NCBI GenBank assembly: GCA_025362915.1
Contig: JANYEU010000064.1
Coordinates: 1 to 6,136, forward strand
Source: Chitinophagaceae bacterium
Lineage (GTDB): Bacteria > Bacteroidota > Bacteroidia > Chitinophagales > Chitinophagaceae
Direction: 5' to 3'
Length of the DNA stretch: 6,136 nucleotides
Positions 4,624-6,136 of this stretch are shown here, piece after piece (within the stretch, counting starts at the first letter, position 1; the number at the start of each line of letters is the position of its first letter). The position numbers and the translations under genes were made by a program. Under the pieces are notes generated by a model that was not told the origin of the DNA, did no database searches, and saw nothing but the letters and a program-made list of their open reading frames with translations.

Positions 4624-6136
4624 TTACTTAGTTACCACAACCTTAAACGACTTCTTATAGCCTGTTTTATCAAACGCAGTAACAATATAATCCCCTGCAT
4701 ACAAGGTTGCTGTTTCTATAATAGATAATGTACTTCCTTGCGGGATTGATTTGGTAATCAATCTATTTCCTTTCATATTGGATACAATCAATTGAATATC
4801 ATTCCTAACCATATCATTTGCCTGTACCACAATAAAATCGGAAGTAGGATTAGGGAATACCCTCAAGTTAAAGGCTTCTTTTTGGTAATTAACTGTAATG
4901 ATGTTAGAATATTTATAGCTCCCTTTCCAATCATATTGTTTTAAACGATAATAGTTAATTCCCTCAATGGGAGATTGGTCAGCATAACTATAATTGGATA
5001 GGGTAGTGGTTGTTCCCTTACCGTTTACACTGCCTATTGCCTGATAAGTTTTAGCATCTGTGCTTCTCTCAATAGTAAAGCTTTTGTTTAATGATTCATT
5101 GGATGTTGACCATTTTAAAAGCGTTGTATTATTAGCAACATTCCCTTCAAAAGATACCAGATTTACTGGCAATGGATTGCCTTTATATTCTGTAACAGTC
5201 TCGGTTATGGATGTTACCTGTGCGTTGGAATATACACCATAAAAGGTTGGCCCAACCACATAAGGATAAGCGGAATTCCAGTTGGCATCTATGGTTGCAA
5301 AGTAGCAATAGGTACCAGCAGGGTATTCCGGCGTTACACAAAACCGACCATTGTGTTCATCCAAATAATCGGGAGTGGCTGTAGAGATTGTATTATACTG
5401 ATAATCTTCCCTGAAGTAGCCTAAAAAGTAAGTACTACTTACATCAGGCCCTGCCGTAACAGAACTTCCATCAGAATAAGTACTCCTTTTTGTGATATTC
5501 CTTAGTGCATAACTCGATTTCATTCTTGTAATGCCGCCCGTGCCATCCACATTTTTGTAAGCGTATGCCCCATAAATAGGGTATCCATCATAAGTAAACC
5601 CAAGCAAAGGGGAATGCTTTGTACTATCTATCGAATACAAACCATCGGATGCATATAGGCTGCAAACGGTAGATATCACTTTCAAATCAAGGTTAAATGA
5701 ACTGGGGTTTTGATGGTGATGATAGTTGCCCATGGCAGGATGCCCCTTCACACAATCAAATCCAGCTAATTCGCCTACTATTGCGTCCCTGTTCCATATA
5801 CCATCGCCCCGAACGGTACTCATTGGGCCGCCTGCAAGCACATTACTGGCATTATTCCAGGAATAGCCATCTCGATAGTCAAACAAGGCAACGCCATTAA
5901 TAAACACGCCGATGTTTCCTCCGGTAGTATTGGTATGGCTACCAGTCTGTGCTGTAGGATCCAGCGGTATCTTGAAAATAGTGTTCTGCGTTGTCGCTAT
6001 AGATGGGTTCCTATCCAGATATGGGCCGGTGGGATAGGAGGGAAGCCCGTTAGCCCTGATATAGACGTAGTTGCCAGAGTAATAAACGGTCTTTACATTG
6101 GCAGAATCACTGTCTTGCGTCACCGTACTATTGCCT
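4624..6136 (-). CDS. Secreted YHYH-domain protein with T9SS type A sorting domain (5' end outside window)
   Basis: This is a probable exported protein, released or anchored at the cell surface by the type IX secretion system; its biochemical role is unknown. The frame is open to the window edge and the first possible start seen is only a GTG at 6123. The real start and the expected signal peptide therefore lie outside. Numbering from that GTG codon, residues about 48-297 are a YHYH (PF14240) domain: I-G-V-F-I-N-G-V-A-L-F (71-81), G-F-D-C-V-K-G-H-P (121-129) and N-Y-H-H-H-Q-N-P (133-140). It continues with G-F-T-Y-D-G-Y-P-I-Y-G (175-185), L-D-E-H-N-G-R-F-C (254-262) and Y-P-Y-V-V-G-P-T-F-Y-G (286-296). 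Residues 318-411 (starting L-P-V-N-L-V-S-F-E-G) look like the beta-sandwich module common before T9SS tails. Residues 420-499 are the sorting domain, opening with V-F-P-N-P-T (422-427). The motif reads YHHH rather than YHYH, which I believe is usual in the Bacteroidota branch. The A+T-rich 255-nt gap after it carries a terminator. Confidence 0.9.
   Translation of the reverse strand, partial: GNSTVTQDSDSANVKTVYYSGNYVYIRANGLPSYPTGPYLDRNPSIATTQNTIFKIPLDPTAQTGSHTNTTGGNIGVFINGVALFDYRDGYSWNNASNVLAGGPMSTVRGDGIWNRDAIVGELAGFDCVKGHPAMGNYHHHQNPSSFNLDLKVISTVCSLYASDGLYSIDSTKHSPLLGFTYDGYPIYGAYAYKNVDGTGGITRMKSSYALRNITKRSTYSDGSSVTAGPDVSSTYFLGYFREDYQYNTISTATPDYLDEHNGRFCVTPEYPAGTYCYFATIDANWNSAYPYVVGPTFYGVYSNAQVTSITETVTEYKGNPLPVNLVSFEGNVANNTTLLKWSTSNESLNKSFTIERSTDAKTYQAIGSVNGKGTTTTLSNYSYADQSPIEGINYYRLKQYDWKGSYKYSNIITVNYQKEAFNLRVFPNPTSDFIVVQANDMVRNDIQLIVSNMKGNRLITKSIPQGSTLSIIETATLYAGDYIVTAFDKTGYKKSFKVVVTK

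Overview
The window looks like chromosomal DNA from a member of the Bacteroidota, most likely near the Chitinophagaceae. The evidence is a C-terminal type IX secretion (T9SS) sorting domain on the last protein, TAnnTTTG-type -7 promoter boxes, no consistent Shine-Dalgarno sequences, A+T-rich gaps, and protein variants that from memory are typical of that phylum. Nothing indicates a plasmid, phage or insertion sequence.

Left part (1-1835, + strand): a SGNH/GDSL hydrolase, an alpha/beta-hydrolase of the esterase D type and an antibiotic-biosynthesis-monooxygenase (ABM) domain protein follow one another. The two hydrolases are 11 nt apart and are probably co-transcribed. The ABM gene follows after 61 nt and may or may not belong to the unit. 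A long hairpin built of 7-nt repeats (1839-1893) separates this block from a convergent gene.

Middle (1899-2843, - strand): a stand-alone 23S rRNA methyltransferase matching the RlmK half of the fused Escherichia coli RlmKL enzyme. Upstream lies a non-coding stretch of about 800 nt (2844-3642). It contains the most unusual element of the window, an array of 42-bp tandem repeats at 3070-3362. The array has six exact-period units plus one decayed unit, in two alternating subtypes, with an invariant near-palindromic core.

Right part (3643-6136, - strand): a 241-residue soluble protein of unknown function, then a 255-nt gap holding a terminator-like hairpin. Last is a secreted YHYH-domain protein with a T9SS tail, whose N-terminus lies beyond the window edge.

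The genes do not form one recognisable pathway. The hydrolase pair is the only convincing functional cluster. I see no clear novel multi-gene system. The best candidates for undescribed biology are the 42-bp array and the heptad-repeat elements found at the gene boundaries.
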